DNA of 64,000 bases from Doris montereyensis (Eukaryota; Mollusca; Gastropoda; Nudibranchia; Dorididae), in assembly GCA_037039925.1 (NCBI GenBank), contig JAXRKP010000616.1, forward strand, positions 151,001 to 215,000, read 5' to 3'. Below, in pieces: positions 31,723 to 45,105 of the stretch (its first letter is position 1; each line of letters begins with the position of its first letter). Below the pieces are notes generated by a model. It saw only the letters and a list, made by a program, of their open reading frames with translations. It did no database searches and was not told the DNA's origin. A program made the translations under genes and the position numbers.

Positions 31723-33056
31723 GACACCATGGAATACCTAAAAAGAAATAGTTGGTCAAACTGAGAAAATGTACCTAGGTGTAAGTTGTAAACAACTTCC
31801 TGAAGACCAGCTATCAGAAGGTTTTGAAGTCAAAACCGGAGAAGTCTACAGTGGTTTATTATTACCCTTCCTATTCATATTAGCAAAAGACTGGCTAAAA
31901 AATAAAGAGACCACAGCACGAAAGAAAAATGGAATCCATTGGACACTGGTCACAACTCGATGACTTAAATTTTGTTGATGGTCTCGCCATTCTATCACAC
32001 ACACACACACACCAGTAAATGCTGTCAAAAACATCTGAGCTGGCAAAACTCTCAAAATCAATCGGATTAAAATCCATGAAGAGAAACAAAAAATTATCCT
32101 CAAAACATGATGATAACACACAAGCAATTGTAGCAAATGACAGTTTACTAGTACTAGAAGAATTTAACTCTTTCTGTTACTTCATTAATGGTAAGGGAGG
32201 TACAGAAGAGGACATCTAGGCAAGAATAGGCAAGGCACAGGCAACTTCCATTAAAATGGATAAAATTTTAAAAGACAGAAATATTTCATGAAAAGAAAGA
32301 TCAACTTATTTGATTCTAATGTAAAATCCATCCTCCTCTATGAAAGCGAAACATGCAATTATTATGTCCAGAGCCTGCATCAAGGAGCTACACATATTTG
32401 TAATAAATGGGTACCTGAGAAAGATTCTGAGAATCAAATGGCTCAAAATAGTCAAGATTGAAGACCTTTGTTAGAGAACAAATCAGAAACAAGAAAAATA
32501 GAAATAGATCAAAGAAAATGGAGATGGTTAGGACAAATCTTCTAAAAACCAGATTTCAGCATTACAAAAAGAGGACTGCATTGAGTGAAACCCACAAGGA
32601 GCAAATAGGAAGGGGAGGCCACAAACCACATGGAGCAAAATCTTGAAAAAGACCTTGAAGGAAACAGCATGTCCCGGGAGGAGCTCAAGAAGTTGGCAAA
32701 GACAAGAGAAGATGGAGAATGTTTGTCCATGGCGTATATCCTGACATGGGTGACAAGTAAGGATGATGATGGTCAACCTTTCATATATTGTCTGATATTT
32801 CACAGAGAACACAATTGAATTATACACATGGCTGAATTCTTCTAAAATGGAGTTTCTTTCATTGATGAATAATTAAATTAGATCCTTTACAAATTGAGGC
32901 AGTTAGTGTGTGTGTAACAAGACTTTTTGGTAAACGGTAGTAAATGAATTTTTTGTTTTGCTCTTTTACACAAAGACTTTTTTTGTTGCAAATGTGAAAA
33001 TAATGAGATAATATAAATACAACTTTACCCTCAGTATTATTTCATTTTCATTTCAG

Positions 33057-33108
33057 GCTTTTCAGAAACTGTTAAACAGATCTTCTTCAGTCCCTCAGAA
33101 TGAAACCA
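33057..33108 (+). CDS. Host gene exon 5 of the window
   Basis: The acceptor TTTCATTTCAG ends at 33056 and the donor is GTAAGC at 33109. It encodes AFQKLLNRSSSVPQNET plus one base. After exon 4's ...DIKMRE this gives ...REAFQKLL, the usual close of a macro domain (final helix). It supports the joint of exons 4 and 5. Confidence 0.75.
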
Positions 33109-34379
33109 GTAAGCCCTTTGAAAAATCCTTCAATTATCAATAATTTGTTGAACAGCTAGCCTTACCTGATTCACTGCATTAATCTGATGCAAAAGTAATT
33201 TGAGTGACTTTGAGTCCATAAGATAAATTTGTAACTTTGGTATGACTATGAGGGAAAAGCAAGGAAAATATCTATGAATGAATTTCAGTATGGTCAGTTG
33301 AGATTTCACATTGATGTAGATAAAAAGAAGTGAACTTTTACTTGGGTCATAAAAATAAACTTTCATCAGTCATAATTTTTTTGGGGAGCACTGATAACAA
33401 ATATGTGAGTGTCATGGTAGGAATTTGTTGCCTCGGGGGAATTAATTAATTTGTTAAGTAGTTTGTTTTAATCATGTCCACCATCAATGGCTGTTTCAAG
33501 GCATGAGTGATTAAGTTCATCTCATATGTGATAAAAAATTAACCCGTTTCTATTGAAATCAGGAGAAATGAGAAACTTATCAATAGATACATTCTTAAGA
33601 TTGTGGTTATAATATCACATTTGTATAGGAAAAGCTGTAGGCTTTGCAGAGCATTTAAAAAAAATAATTTTGTTAGGTTAATCATGAAACTTATTCATTT
33701 GATCATAGGATTTTAGAACCAACATTTGAGTTCTTCCCTTTCACTGTTGACTATGTAGAAATAGTTCTCTTTACGACTCCACATTCAAGACCTCTTCCTT
33801 GAGGATATTGAGATCAATTCTATGGACTAGCTTAATTGAAATCCTTCATTGAGGTATTTTCTCCACTTCCTAGCTAGCTTAAAGCTCTTTCCTGTCTTTG
33901 TAACTACTTTGAGATCCCCCCTTCTATTAGTTGGCTTGAAACTCTAGCCTCTAGAAAGACACATTGAAAAGCTTGTCTAGATTAAAGCGCTTCTCACTAA
34001 ACAAGCCATTGAAACACTGACATGCTGTGAAAATAACTTTTACAAATAATCTATCTAGTATTAGTATCATAAAATATTTCATACATGGATTTAGACAAGA
34101 GTGAAGCTGTGAAATCAGACTAAAAAAAAACCCTAATTAAAGATGCCAAACAGATCCTATCCTTTAAGATCTCTCAAAAGCTTTTGCAAAGAAATCACAA
34201 TGGATTATTGTAAAATTGTATAGTTATGATATTGGGGGGGGGAGGGTTACATCAGTAACAATGCCAGAGAATGTCGAAAGAGTAGTAAGGGGGCTGCTGC
34301 AAGGACAACCCGTCTGGAAGCGGTTGCATTATGTCATGTTATTTTCTTTTATTTCTTTACTTGCATTTTCTCGAAATGT

Positions 34380-34510
34380 ACAGTCCAACTCTCTTATATC
34401 GACATCGCTGGGACCACCAAATTGTGTCGACATAAGAGGGGCATTTATGTTGTCTGTAGATTATTGCCTACACCGACAAAATCCAGAAGTCGATATAAGG
34501 GGTTTGAGTC
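34380..34510. mobile_element. Pogo-like MITE fragment
   Basis: Starts TA-CAGTCCAACTCTCTTATATC and contains GTCGACATAAGAGGGG and GTCGATATAAGGGG repeats, the style of pogo/Tigger-type ends. The other end is not found with confidence. Confidence 0.4.
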
Positions 34511-34739
34511 AAATTTACAGCCAAGTATTTATTCCATTAGATCACTCAAATCACAATACAAAAATAGATGTGTCAAACATTCAAAGTCCCATCCCCAAAA
34601 TTTGATAGTCACTTGCACCTATTTTACCCCAGTACACTAAGACTGTAAAACATACTGTGAACAGGAATTGAATTAAGCTGTAGCGTTGAATAGTCCAAAA
34701 TTGAACTGAAATACATTGCTTTCAAATAAAAGTTTGACA

Positions 34740-35610
34740 GGATGTTCAGAAAAAAATAGGTTCCATGTTATTTCAATTTATTTGCCCAATTCTCAAGCAA
34801 ATGCAGCTAAATTTGTGTGATTGACACTATAATCATGAGGAGCCATGATCTGTAAATTTCTGTGAAATCCCGTCATTGGTTATCCCAAAGATTGTGAAAT
34901 AGGAAAGGGAACTCAAAACTAAATAAATGACGCAACAAATTTCTTTTTGACGAAAATGTGTCAACAGAATCTGAACGATAGTTTAATGTGTGGTAGCTTT
35001 AAAGATAAATTGGTTTGATTTAACATCAGAAACGAGATAAGCACAAGAAAGATTTGGTATCTCAGGTGATCTGTTCAATGTGTCCCCCATACTGCTGAAA
35101 TCATGCAATCACTCTTCTCTGAAAGTTGAATAACTTGTTGACACATTGCAGCAGTAATGTTTCGCATCTCCGCCACAATGTTTCCTTCGAGTTCATTAAG
35201 TGTTTGGGGTTTGTTTAAGTAGATTCTGTCTTTTACTTTTAGATATCCCCAAACAAAGAAGTCTAGGGGGTTTAGATCTGGCGAGTGAGGAGACAAATCT
35301 TTGGCGTCTGCTCTTAACTCTGGTCTGAAAGTATTTTTCAAGCCAAACTAGGGTTGCCCTTGCGGCAGGCATGGAGGGTTACTCCATATTGTTGAAACCA
35401 GACTGTGTGTGAGAGCTGTCACTGTAGAAGTTTTCTATAGAGATTTTGGAGAACATTGATATACTGTTCAGCTGTAGTGTAACAGTTACTGCATCTTTGT
35501 TTTCATCTTGAAACCAGAAAGGTCAGATCACACCATTATGACTGAACGCATTCCAGGCTGTACACTTAACAACATGAAGTGGTTTCTCCAGGACACAATC
35601 AGGAGGACTC
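34740..35610 (-). pseudogene. Mariner/IS630-type transposase relic 1
   Basis: On the minus strand: PFWFQDENKDAVTVT near 35515, a longest open piece at 35341-35075 with SPDLNPLDFFVWGYLK (the last Asp is of the DDE/D catalytic triad type) and TLNELEGNIVAEMRN. The N-terminal DNA-binding part is missing. Stops and frame changes mark it as dead. It abuts the 3' end of LINE A3. Confidence 0.8.
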
Positions 35611-35617
35611 TTTCTTT

Positions 35618-36245
35618 CTTTATCAGCTCCCATTCTACCTTCCGGTGTATGGGTTTTAGATGCCCGAAATGATCTTTCTCCAGGCTGCCCTGTCCTGACA
35701 GTTTCTGTTTCCTTCCATGAAAGTTAAATTTCTTTGCATTAATGCCTCTTAGTCTTTTATATCTTCTTCCCACTTTCTACGAGGTCTGCCTTTTGGTCTT
35801 TTACCTTGAGTTTTAGCACTGTATACTGATTTAGCTATTCTATTGTCATTCATTCTGTTAACATGCCCAAACCATCTCAGTTGATTCATTTTTATCTTAG
35901 TTTTTATGCCATTTTCTTTGGTTTGATCTCTTATTGTTGTGTTTCTGATTTTGTCTCTTTTAGTTTTCCCTACTACTCTTCTTAGATATTTCATTTCGGC
36001 TGCCTGCACTCTCCCTACTGTCTAAGGTCCAGGTTTCACTACCATTACCATATAGGAGAGTAGGACAATAAACTGTGTTGTATACTGCCATTTTGGTTTT
36101 TGTTGACAATTTTTGTTTACCTAGAAATGCTTTTCCTAGATGGTTGTATTGCACTTATCTTTTGGATTCTCAGGCTGATATCTTCTCTTAGTTTTCCCTC
36201 AGAGTTAATCATTACTCCTATGTAATTGTAGCTTTTAAAGTTTGG
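35618..36245 (-). mobile_element. LINE A3, 3' fragment
   Basis: Encodes the C-terminal part of family A: TLLYGNGSETWTLD, LRWFGHVNRMNDNRIAKS and GKRPKGRPRRKWEEDIKD (36110-35750). It is strongly 5'-truncated, the usual fate of LINE copies. It matches 56066-56640. Confidence 0.85.
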
Positions 36246-37679
36246 TTATGTTATATGGAGCGTAATTTCTGCAGTTTGCCTAAGTTTTTTTAATGAAATT
36301 TTAAGATCGTTTTTCCACATAAACATACAACAGGCCCTCATAAAGTGTTAAATAAAAATCAGATAATGGAAGAAAATAATATTTGTATTTTTCTTAACAC
36401 CCTTTAGTTATTAGGAATGAGAAGGTTAACACCTATTCATTACAGCTGAGATGTGAAGCCTCATTATCTACACGCCTAGTTTAATTGAAATGCCCTCATA
36501 TTTGAAATCTATGAAAAAGGACATCTGTCTAGACAACTTTGACAAGTTAAGGTGTCAGTTAAAAAGCTTGTTGTTAGGGGGGAGGGGGAATTTATGTAGG
36601 GGGGAAATCTGTTTCTTGAGAATACTGGCTGGTAGGTGGACCATGCTGTTAGGCGGTATGTTCTTAGACCACTACTTAAGTAGTAATAATGATGATAACA
36701 ATTATAATAATGATAATAATGTATAACACGTCCATAAAGAAAAGTATCAGACATAATCAGTAGGGTTTTATTTCTTCTTTTTATATCAAATCATTCTCAC
36801 ACTTACTTTTCCCATGATTCTCACATCTGACTGTAAATAAATTACTTCAGCTTCAAGATATCATTCCAGTTGGACAAAGGATAATAATAATATTCTTGTT
36901 TGTCAAATTTTTCCCTCCGCTTGTTTACTGCTATCAAATTCAAAATTGCCCATAGCTCTCAACACATCATAAGAACTGTTTCTTTAGATGAAAACAAAAA
37001 CAATGCTTGATAATTTCTGAGGGTATCTTTACTTTAACAATAATATTTCTTCAAGGGTTTCAAATCAACAAATACAGACTTTTTCATGTCAATATGCATA
37101 TAACAGCATTAAAAGTTCGGCTGCTTTCAGGCTATCAAAATCATTGAGCAGGCTTTTTTGTTTTGTTTCAGTCACAAACTTCTTTGCAAAATTGTTATAA
37201 AATGTTTGCTAAATACTTAAGATGAGTTTTGAAATGTAATGAGAAAATAAGAGCTGCAAACAAAAACGGTTTTAAAAATTTTCATCAATCTATTTTAAGA
37301 GCCTTTTAAGAGAACGAATAATATGATGCTAAAAATTCAAGTTTGAACAGCTTATAAAGGTTTGGAAGAACAGTGAAAGGCCAATATAAGTCAATTTTTA
37401 AATTCAATTCATCGTCCTGTTTTGTGCAGCATAAAAAGAACGTTCACCTCTCCTTCCATTTATGATTTTTGTGAAAATGATCTGTTCTTTATTCTTTGTT
37501 GGCCTTGTGTTTTCATATGCTATTACTGATAATTAAATGGGGAAAGGGGTGGGCGAGAAGGGGTGTTTTTAATTATGTTTATAGTAAAGTGAGATGTCCT
37601 TTTTATAGCAACTGTATAATATATGATTCTCAATTTATGCATTATATGACAGTAATATCATACTGTTTCAATCTTATAG

Positions 37680-37828
37680 AATTTACAACTGACTCATCTT
37701 TTACACTATTTGGAAGGGAATCAGAATCAAATAAGGCCAAAACGTTCTTGCAACAAAAATTGGAGAAAGAGAAGAAATTATTTTATGAAAAAAATTGTGG
37801 TGAAAAAGCTTGTTGTCATCTGAAAAAG
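37680..37828 (+). CDS. Host gene exon 6 of the window
   Basis: The acceptor TCTTATAG ends at 37679 and the donor is GTTTGT at 37829. The base from exon 5 plus AA makes Lys, then 49 open codons: FTTDSSFTLFGRESESNKAK, FLQQKLEKEKKLFYEKNCGE and ACCHLKK. Charged and helical, probably a linker between the macro-like and WWE-like parts. Confidence 0.8.
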
Positions 37829-38764
37829 GTTTGTTATGATTTTATCTCCATCTTTTTTTTAAATGTGTTCCCTTACGACAATCGTTCTGTACCCTCCATA
37901 GTGTCATTTTATATTTGTATCAGTAATGGCTAGAGAGATAAAAGCATGAAATGTTAAAATTTTCAGACTGCAAGCTGTTGCATTGGCATTTAGATTTAAG
38001 TCTTGTGTGATCAATGCCTCAGTTTTAAGATTGTATTTAATGAGGAGAAAATATAGGGTGTGTATAGTGTCTCAATTAATACACAAATACTGATGGTACA
38101 ATACAAGACTGATTTTAGAGAGATTGAACAACGATGTTAAGAGTACAAGCCCTTTTCACAAACTGCTTTCTTTATTCAATGTCTCTCTTTGTGTCAGTGC
38201 CACTGCACATGATATACATTTCACAACATTCATAGTGAACTGAGCTAGGATGATACCAACACACAATGTTTTGAGAGGTTTTTCCTCTTACTCTGTGACT
38301 CACACAGCAACACACACACACAATGACTACACTACAGTATGTAAAATCAATGACCTTGTCATCTTTCCTTGTTCATCCCCTGTGAAAAGAGAACAGCAAC
38401 TATAAAAGGTTTTATTTTTGTTTTATAGTTGTATTTAAACAAAATAAATTGCCCTAATATAAAATCAAATCATGGGCTGAAACACTAGGGATCGAAATTT
38501 TTGTGTGTCAAAATTTGACATTTATACACTCAATTTTAATCGAAGTAATTAACTTTTGAAAATAATATGTCAAAATTGGCAGCTGGCAATGAAGATGCAG
38601 TTTTAGATTTACATTCTTTTGGAACTCAACAGTAGTAATTCCGTTAAAAATGAACACATGATGCGACAAAAGCGATTAAAAAAAATAACTATGTATTATC
38701 TTCTACTTATATATATACAAATATACAAAATCAAAGAACATTTTTCGTTTTACATTATTTGAAG

Positions 38765-38995
38765 GGACGTGCTTAAAATGGCCACCATTTCTATGCAAAG
38801 CAAAGTTGAGCCGGGTGTTAAAGCATTCAATAACATCTCTGCACATGTCATTGGATATTAAAGCCATTGTACTCTGTACACACGCTTTGAGGTTGTCGAT
38901 TGTTTGGGGATTCTCTCTGTAGCAATGATCCTTAAATTACCCCAGAGAAAAAAAGTCACAGATTCAAATCCGGCGAATGAAGTGCCCATGCACAA
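38765..38995 (-). pseudogene. Mariner/IS630-type transposase relic 2
   Basis: Minus-strand reading gives YRENPQTIDNLKACVQSTM, SNDMCRDVIECFNTRLNF and HRNGGHFKH, the C-terminal end of mariner-like transposases. CDFFSLG just upstream matches the DFFLWG-type motif. Only the C-terminus is legible; it is from a different element than the relic at 35 kb. Confidence 0.65.
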
Positions 38996-39415
38996 AAGAG
39001 TCTGTCATGGCATAATAAACATCAACGTAAAGGTCTTTTGCTTTGCTGTCCCCGGCATATCAATACTGATTCAGCAAAAGTAAATCATCGTGAGGGCTAA
39101 AGGCGAATTAATATTTCCATCTTACGAACCATGATTTCAAAGCCTCCAAAACGTATCACCATTGACAACGAATGAGCATAACGCATTCATGTTATGCAAT
39201 GGTGCCTTGCTTAGTTAGGTGAGACAAATGTTTTGATGCGTGAAATGTTGTTTTAGGGTTATGTTGAAAATAACACATAGTTTAAATTAGACAGATCCAA
39301 TAGTTTTGAAATTGGATGTGCAAAATTTGCCTAGGTTCGTCTTTTTGTAAATAAAATTTGATCAAAATCGGCCTCACGGTGCAAAATTTCTACAACCTTT
39401 TAAGGGTTACATTTT

Positions 39416-40185
39416 TTTGTGGTCATTTGTTATATATCAATGATATTGACCAAAATCTCTTACCAGGTACCAAACAAGGCTTTTTTGTTGATGATAGCCT
39501 ATTGTATAGAAATAGAAAAGTAAATGACATGGAGGATTGCAAACTACTATGAAATGACCTTAACACACTACAAAAATGGGAGAGAAAGTGGAAAATGGAG
39601 TTTCATCCAGATAAATGTCAGGTACTGAAAATATGCTAAAAAGTCACAATAGTCAACTGAGACTATTACATGCATAACTAAAAACTAAATATAATAAACA
39701 ATGCAAAATACCTACGAGTTACAAAAGACAATAAATTGCAATGGAAAGCAAAACAAAGAGTGCTATGCAGAAAAGCAAATAGTCTTATGTCACAACTGGC
39801 TTTAAATGTAAGAGAGAAGCGCTACAAGGCTTTAGTAAAAACCAGTCTTAGATTATGGTCACTGTGTCTGTGAATCAGACCAACAGATCTACATACACGA
39901 AATTGAGAAAGTGCAAACAAATGCAGCCCGCTTTGTGACTACAATTATACAAACACTAAAGGAAATACTGTCAAACATACATGGCTCCATCGTCAAACAT
40001 TGATTCTCACCTATGCTCATTTTACCCTAGAACTAGTACTGTAAGGCTGTGGAATGAACTGCCAACAGAGATAAAACTCAGCAGTAGCATTGAAGACTTC
40101 AAAAACAGAAGTAAACACATTACATCAACTCTTTCAGGAAGTGATTATTTATGGGGTTTGGACAGGATTAATTTCAAGCACTCCG
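39416..40185 (+). mobile_element. CR1/L2-like LINE fragment (LINE D)
   Basis: Reverse-transcriptase end: LLYINDIDQNLL, FFVDDSLLYR (catalytic box, Val-Asp-Asp), LNTLQKWERKWKMEFHPDKC and the family-typical ending FYPRTSTVRLWNELPTEIKL (40017-40076). It is 5'-truncated and broken by stops. It is related to, but not the same as, the element at 57031-58404. Confidence 0.75.
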
Positions 40186-41144
40186 TCAGTGCTTGGGTCA
40201 TTATCATTTATGGGGCTCTAAAAAAAATAAATACTCATTGTAGAAAGATATATTATATATCAAAAGTAAGGTTTTTTTAAAGGAGATTAAAAATAACGTA
40301 TGATACAAGCAGTAAAATCTATTACAGACAAGATAAAGATGAAAGAAGCATTGCATAACATCACATGTTATAAAAATAATTTCATAATTTTCAACTTACT
40401 TCTTATCTCACACTGTTTGCATGATGTATAATACCCCAATGAAAATTGTCTTTGATGAAATTCCATTTATTTTCAAGTGTTCCAGTTTTTATCTGATGAA
40501 AAAAGTCCAAAAACTTATGAAAATATCCAAATTTTGTGAATCCATAACAATTTTCGCATTTCACAAAACAAAATGTCCAATTCCAATTAGCTGACTTAGC
40601 ATGATGTATTGAAAAATAATTAGACGAATAGTACCACAATAACATGTCCTTGAAAGTGAATAAACACGATTTACCTCGTGTGATATGCTTTGAAGCAGGA
40701 TTTTGGACAGAGATGAGGCTTTTCGGGGCAACCGGTGCAGTGAAAGCTGGTGCGCTTTCGGGTTTTATTTTGTGCACACTGTACACATTGTCTGTCCGAG
40801 CCATCAAAAGCAACTCACGATCTTGCGAAATGTAAACAAGTTAGAAACAGGGACAGTAAACAGTAAAAGCGCGGTCTGACAATCAAACTTGAGGCAGAAA
40901 GAGGAAGTCTGACTTTCGTAGAATACTCCTATCAAGTTTTTCAAACCACCGGGTTTATATAAAATGTCGAAAACGAAACAAAATAAGAGGGACTGATTTA
41001 TCGGTCATACGCCCGGAAAGAAAGGAGGGGGCGGGTCCTGGAGTGAAAATTTTCCTATTTGTTCCTATCAATTTAACTTATGTGTAGGTGTAATGGGCAT
41101 GGTGTACTGAGTTGAAAAATGTCGTTGTTTTTTCTAACGCTTTC

Positions 41145-41530
41145 GCTTGCCATGGAAACGGTGGCCATCTTGGATTTTGCCCCCAAATTTTACCAAGTTC
41201 AATATCGATAGGCTTTTTTTATTTTTAACAAATTTCTTTCCAACTTGGCACACATCTTATTTGATATAATATCTAAATTTTGATCAGATCGGATTTTTGT
41301 TTTAATAGTAAGTTTTGTTTTTATTAATTTTTTAAAAAAGCATATGAAAACAACCAAAAATATACAAAAATATTGTAAAAAAATTCAATTTGTCCAAAAC
41401 TATAATACATATAAAAAAAAGCAACTAATCAATTCAATGTTTTCCCCCACTCGCCATTCACACCAAATTTCATGAACATATGTAGAGAAATAAAAAAAGT
41501 AGATAGGAAATAATGAACAAAAAACCTAAA
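41145..41530 (+). repeat. Dispersed repeat of unknown type, copy 2
   Basis: Opens CTTGCCATGGAAACGGTGGC and CATCTTGGATTTTG like 2611-3060, followed by a similar AT-rich body. Confidence 0.4.
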
Positions 41531-42879
41531 AAAAGAATAGGATAATACTTTAAAACATCATAAAACCTTGAGAGGCTCTCAACTACTTCTTATTGACACT
41601 GTTTCCAGTGCACCAGCACCTTTTCTTTATACTCATTTAGAGATGGTGCCTTTTGATAATAGGTGCGTGGAATATGTTCCATATTATCCGGACGATCTAA
41701 GGCAATATTCATTATAGATCCTCAAATAAGTGTTTTTGGGATAGCGTTTATTGTGATGATCAAAATTAGTACCAATTTAAAGTACTTTAGATAATATTTC
41801 TGGCTTTTATCGTATAATAGAGAGATATGCCTGTATCGTTTCACACAAAAAATCTATAAATTCACAGAATCGATACTGAGCTTTTTTTATGATATCATTA
41901 TAACGGGAATGAGGTGCTCTATCCACTAGTATGATAGACTAGATTAGTCCCATTTTCAGCAAAAATGGCATTCCCAGACACACACCCCCCCCCCCCCCCA
42001 CCTTCCCAAATCGAAATTGGATTAACAGTTTAAAGGGTTAAATTAAAATAATTATGCACGCTGAGAGTAATACTCAAGGATTGAGCTCGTATGAAGAAGA
42101 AAGAAACATTTTCGAATTTAGTTACCAGGTTTTCAGAGCTGAATGCTTTTAGTGATTTTTGTGTAAAAATATGGATGTTATATACAATAGGCTGTTTGGC
42201 CTTGCGTCTTTTTTAATGGATGAAAAAGGATCATCAGGATCAAAATCATGTGTAGAGATTTTTGTTGTTGTATCATAGTAGATAAGAAATATATGTAATT
42301 TCTTAAACTGTTGATTGTAAAGATATGTTTTCATTATACATATCTTAGATTTAGTCAATATCAGTGGTTCTCAACCACAGATTTGCAGACTCTATTATTT
42401 TTATTGCACCTTTTGAGGCAGACAATTTCGGAAAGGGTGGAATAACATTCTGACATATAGTGAAAGAATACACAGACCAAGAAAGGTTGAAAACCACACA
42501 TCTATACATAAAGCAGGGGGGGGGGGAGTGGCGCATATGTGTGAATTGACGATGTGTTTGTGTGTGCGTGTACGCGCGCAGGGTTTTTGCAGGGGAATGT
42601 CAGATGTAAGTTATTGCAACTGGCATGAGGTTTAACAGAGACAGTCATGAGAGAGAGAGACAGACAGACAGTGTGCGTGAGTGCATGTGTGGAGACAAAG
42701 CAGAGGTTCCTTTACAATTTAGGCATGATTGTCACGAATTTTGCTTACAGGATACATTATGATCATAATATCGAAAAAGTAATGTAAGACAATTTGATAC
42801 TTTTCATAGGAATACCATTATATATTACTCCATCTAAAATATGTTTTCATTAATATGTTTACAACAAACTCATTCACAG

Positions 42880-43270
42880 CAATTACAAGCATACCCTCCT
42901 GATGCTGTTTGTGTGACTTTCAACAAAACAAAAGTCAAAGTCGAAAGTCTAACACAGACTGCTGTGGACAAATTTTGTTCACATTACGCACCCATCTTAG
43001 ATCCAGAATCACAGCGTAAGCAGGAATTACAAAAAGCTAAAAACCAACCTTCACAACCCCAGAGACAGTCATATATATGGTCATATGGGAAGAAATCTTT
43101 TGAATGTCGATATCAGAATTTTGAGGAAACAGAGAGTGATAGGCTTGAAAACCTATTTCAGCAACATGAGAATTATAGTTCCAAAGACTTTGGGACTTTC
43201 AATTGCAGTGACATGACTCTTACAAGGGATTCAACTGAATACTTTTTGCTGAGGAATGAAAGGATTGAAG
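42880..43270 (+). CDS. Host gene exon 7 of the window, WWE-like
   Basis: The acceptor CATTCACAG ends at 42879 and the donor is GTAAAA at 43271. It has 130 open codons plus one base, the longest intact exon. The first part (QLQAYPPDAVCVTFNKTKVK) leads to a polar linker (KNQPSQPQRQ). Then YIWSYGKKSFECRYQNFEE, SDRLENLFQQHENY and FGTFNCSDMTLTRDSTEYFL follow. The pattern of an aromatic pair, a short acidic loop, a helix with LE and a later F..(D)M strand resembles a WWE domain, which binds poly- or iso-ADP-ribose in PARP and ubiquitin-ligase proteins. The domain call is by eye. Confidence 0.75.
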
Positions 43271-43579
43271 GTAAAAACTGTCTTACATGAATATTATTAA
43301 AAGTCTTATAAAGAGTCTTGTATAGGTTTCTAAGACCTACAGAGTTCTTAACCATATTGTATACACTTCAATAAGTTGACATCTTTTTTCTTAAACTTTT
43401 TGTCCATTTGTAGTCACTTGTAAGATATTGTTTTATCATATTGAAGGCAATGAAAACACATTAATTTACTGGGGTAAAACCTAGAAATAGCATTCAAAAG
43501 TTTGGCTAATGTGAATTAGATTGGGTGTTTTTTGCTTTGATTGGTTTATTTGTACTACTTATTGAATAGAGTATGATGT

Positions 43580-43862
43580 TATTGGCCTAATGCTTAGGCT
43601 ACCAGACTTTAGATCATGAGGTCCTGGGTTTGATCCCTAGCAATGCTATATCCAACGTTGTGTTCCTTTGCAAAGTCACTTAACACGCATTTTTCCCACT
43701 CGACCCAGGTGCAAATGTTTACTAGCACTAGCTTGGGAATAGAGCGTCCGTCTCATGAGGTGATTATTATAACCTGTACTGCTTCATGCTACAGAAATCA
43801 GGATAAGCACTGGTTCTAATATGATAAAGGTCTTGAAGGAATTTGACTGTATAGAATAGAAT
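43580..43862 (+). mobile_element. tRNA-derived SINE, family 1, copy d
   Basis: The head has GATCATGAGGTCCTGGGTTTG with a recognisable B-box region. The body (CCAACGTTGTG, ACTTAACACGC, CACTAGCTTGGGAATAG, AGGTGATTATTATAACCTGT) ends CTTGAAGGAATTTGACTGTA. It matches 3838-4115 most closely. Confidence 0.8.
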
Positions 43863-44084
43863 AGCATCCTTCATATGCCTTTGAACAGAGAAATTTGGTT
43901 TGATTATTGTCAGATTATAGCATGTACAAAAAGCAATAACATTAATTGTACATAGCCATGAAATTCAAACATAAACCTTGTACAAATGCACTCATAACTT
44001 AAACATAAATGTAGCACAATCATAAGCATTGCATCTAATTAAAGCAATGTCTATCCATATATCTAACTGCTTGTTGACCTGTCC

Positions 44085-44440
44085 ATCCATCCATCTATCT
44101 ATCTATCTATCTATCTATATATATATATATATATATCCATTTATCTTTCTATCTGTCTATCTATCTATCGATCTATCTATCTATCTATCTATAGGTAGTC
44201 CAAACCACCCTGTTTTTCCGTTCACTACAGCGCAAGTTGCAGATTTCATTATCTATCCATCTATCTATCTATCTATTTATCTATCTTTCTATCTATCTAT
44301 CTATCTATCTATCTACCTACCTACCTACCTATCTACCTACCTACCTACCTACCTATCTATCTATCGATCCATCAATCTATCTATCTATCTATGTATCTAT
44401 CTTCTATTTATCTATCTATCTAGCTAGCTGTCTAGCTATC
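44085..44440 (+). repeat. (CTAT)n microsatellite with variants
   Basis: Tetranucleotide CTAT/CTAC runs, broken by a unique 70-bp insert (44194-44250). The Ile/Tyr/Ser-rich frames across it are artefacts. Confidence 0.9.
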
Positions 44441-45002
44441 TAATTATCAAACTCAATTTATATTTATATATGTAAAGGTGTTTAGAAGAAATAAACTAGA
44501 GTGGATCATACATAGCAAAGATAAATAAAAGGGAGGGTTAACTAATAGTTGTCAATTTCTGTAGTTTTATTTACATCAAAATAGAAGGCCATCAATTCAA
44601 GAAAACTGCAGGTGAAATTTATTACACCAGGGGCGGTCACTGCTGGTGTTCTCAGGGCTCATGGTGCTTCCAAAGTTCAAATCTTAATCTCAATATAAAA
44701 TTTGTCCTGGCTCAGCTCTGGTCATTCCCATGATTCTATCCATTCTGATGCTGTCCGTTATCACTCCCCCTACAAGTACCTGCAGGGAAATCTGAGAAGC
44801 ATGTAACATCACCAATATTTAAAACTAGAATCAGAGAGCCATCCATGACTAAATGAAAACAAGTATCAATATTAAATTCAACATCAAATTTCCTACAAGT
44901 AGAACCATCATCTTACTGTACGCAACATATTAAAACATTTTAGTAACATTCTTGTAGAGTATGAAAGTCCAGCTTATAACATAACGTCTGCCCTATAATA
45001 AA

Positions 45003-45105
45003 ATGCGCCAAGCCTCAAAATTTTTGATTTTCGCTTTTTGACACCTTATGATTAAATGCGCCAAGCCTCAAAATTTTCGATTTTCACTTGTTGACACCAT
45101 TGGAA
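45003..45105 (+). repeat. 58-bp direct duplication
   Basis: AAATGCGCCAAGCCTCAAAA occurs at about 45001 and again at about 45055, each followed by ATTTT(T/C)GATTTTC and a TTGACACC end. Inverse or related copies of ATAAAATGCG(T/C)CAA appear near 48615. Confidence 0.7.

Larger units (their letters stand above)
29985..32775 (+). mobile_element. LINE B (APE-type non-LTR retrotransposon), decayed
   Basis: Starts inside the endonuclease (SDHHLALAKLTLR near 30015). It continues with IKQLNSGKAAEPDHIPTEAL (30957-31020), a NFIDYER-type reverse transcriptase core near 31350, SNVKSILLYESET near 32320 and the usual C-terminal LEKDLEGNSMSREELKKLAK (32640-32700). It is 5'-truncated, has many stops and ends near the TAAGGATGATGATGG tail. 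SINEs at 30178-30428 and 31435-31722 interrupt it. It is a different family from LINE A. Confidence 0.8.
28410..33056 (+). other. Host gene intron 4
   Basis: Contains a pogo-like MITE (28831-29727) and LINE B (about 29985-32775) with two nested SINEs. The stretch 28450-28600 is G-rich (GGGGAGGGGG and GGGGAATGGGGAGGGG) with no gene. 32776-33056 is plain AT-rich sequence. Confidence 0.7.
33109..37679 (+). other. Host gene intron 5
   Basis: Contains a possible MITE end (34380-34510), a mariner relic (34740-35610) and LINE A3 (35618-36245). Stretches 33109-34379 and 36246-37679 are AT-rich with no recognisable gene; there is a short ATA-type microsatellite at 36685-36720. Confidence 0.7.
37829..42879 (+). 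other. Host gene intron 6
   Basis: Contains a second mariner relic (38765-38995), a CR1-like LINE fragment (39416-40185), the unknown dispersed repeat copy 2 (41145-41530) and poly-C/poly-G tracts (41985-42000, 42517-42528). Stretches 37829-38764, 40186-41144 and 41531-42879 contain nothing I can identify. Confidence 0.7.
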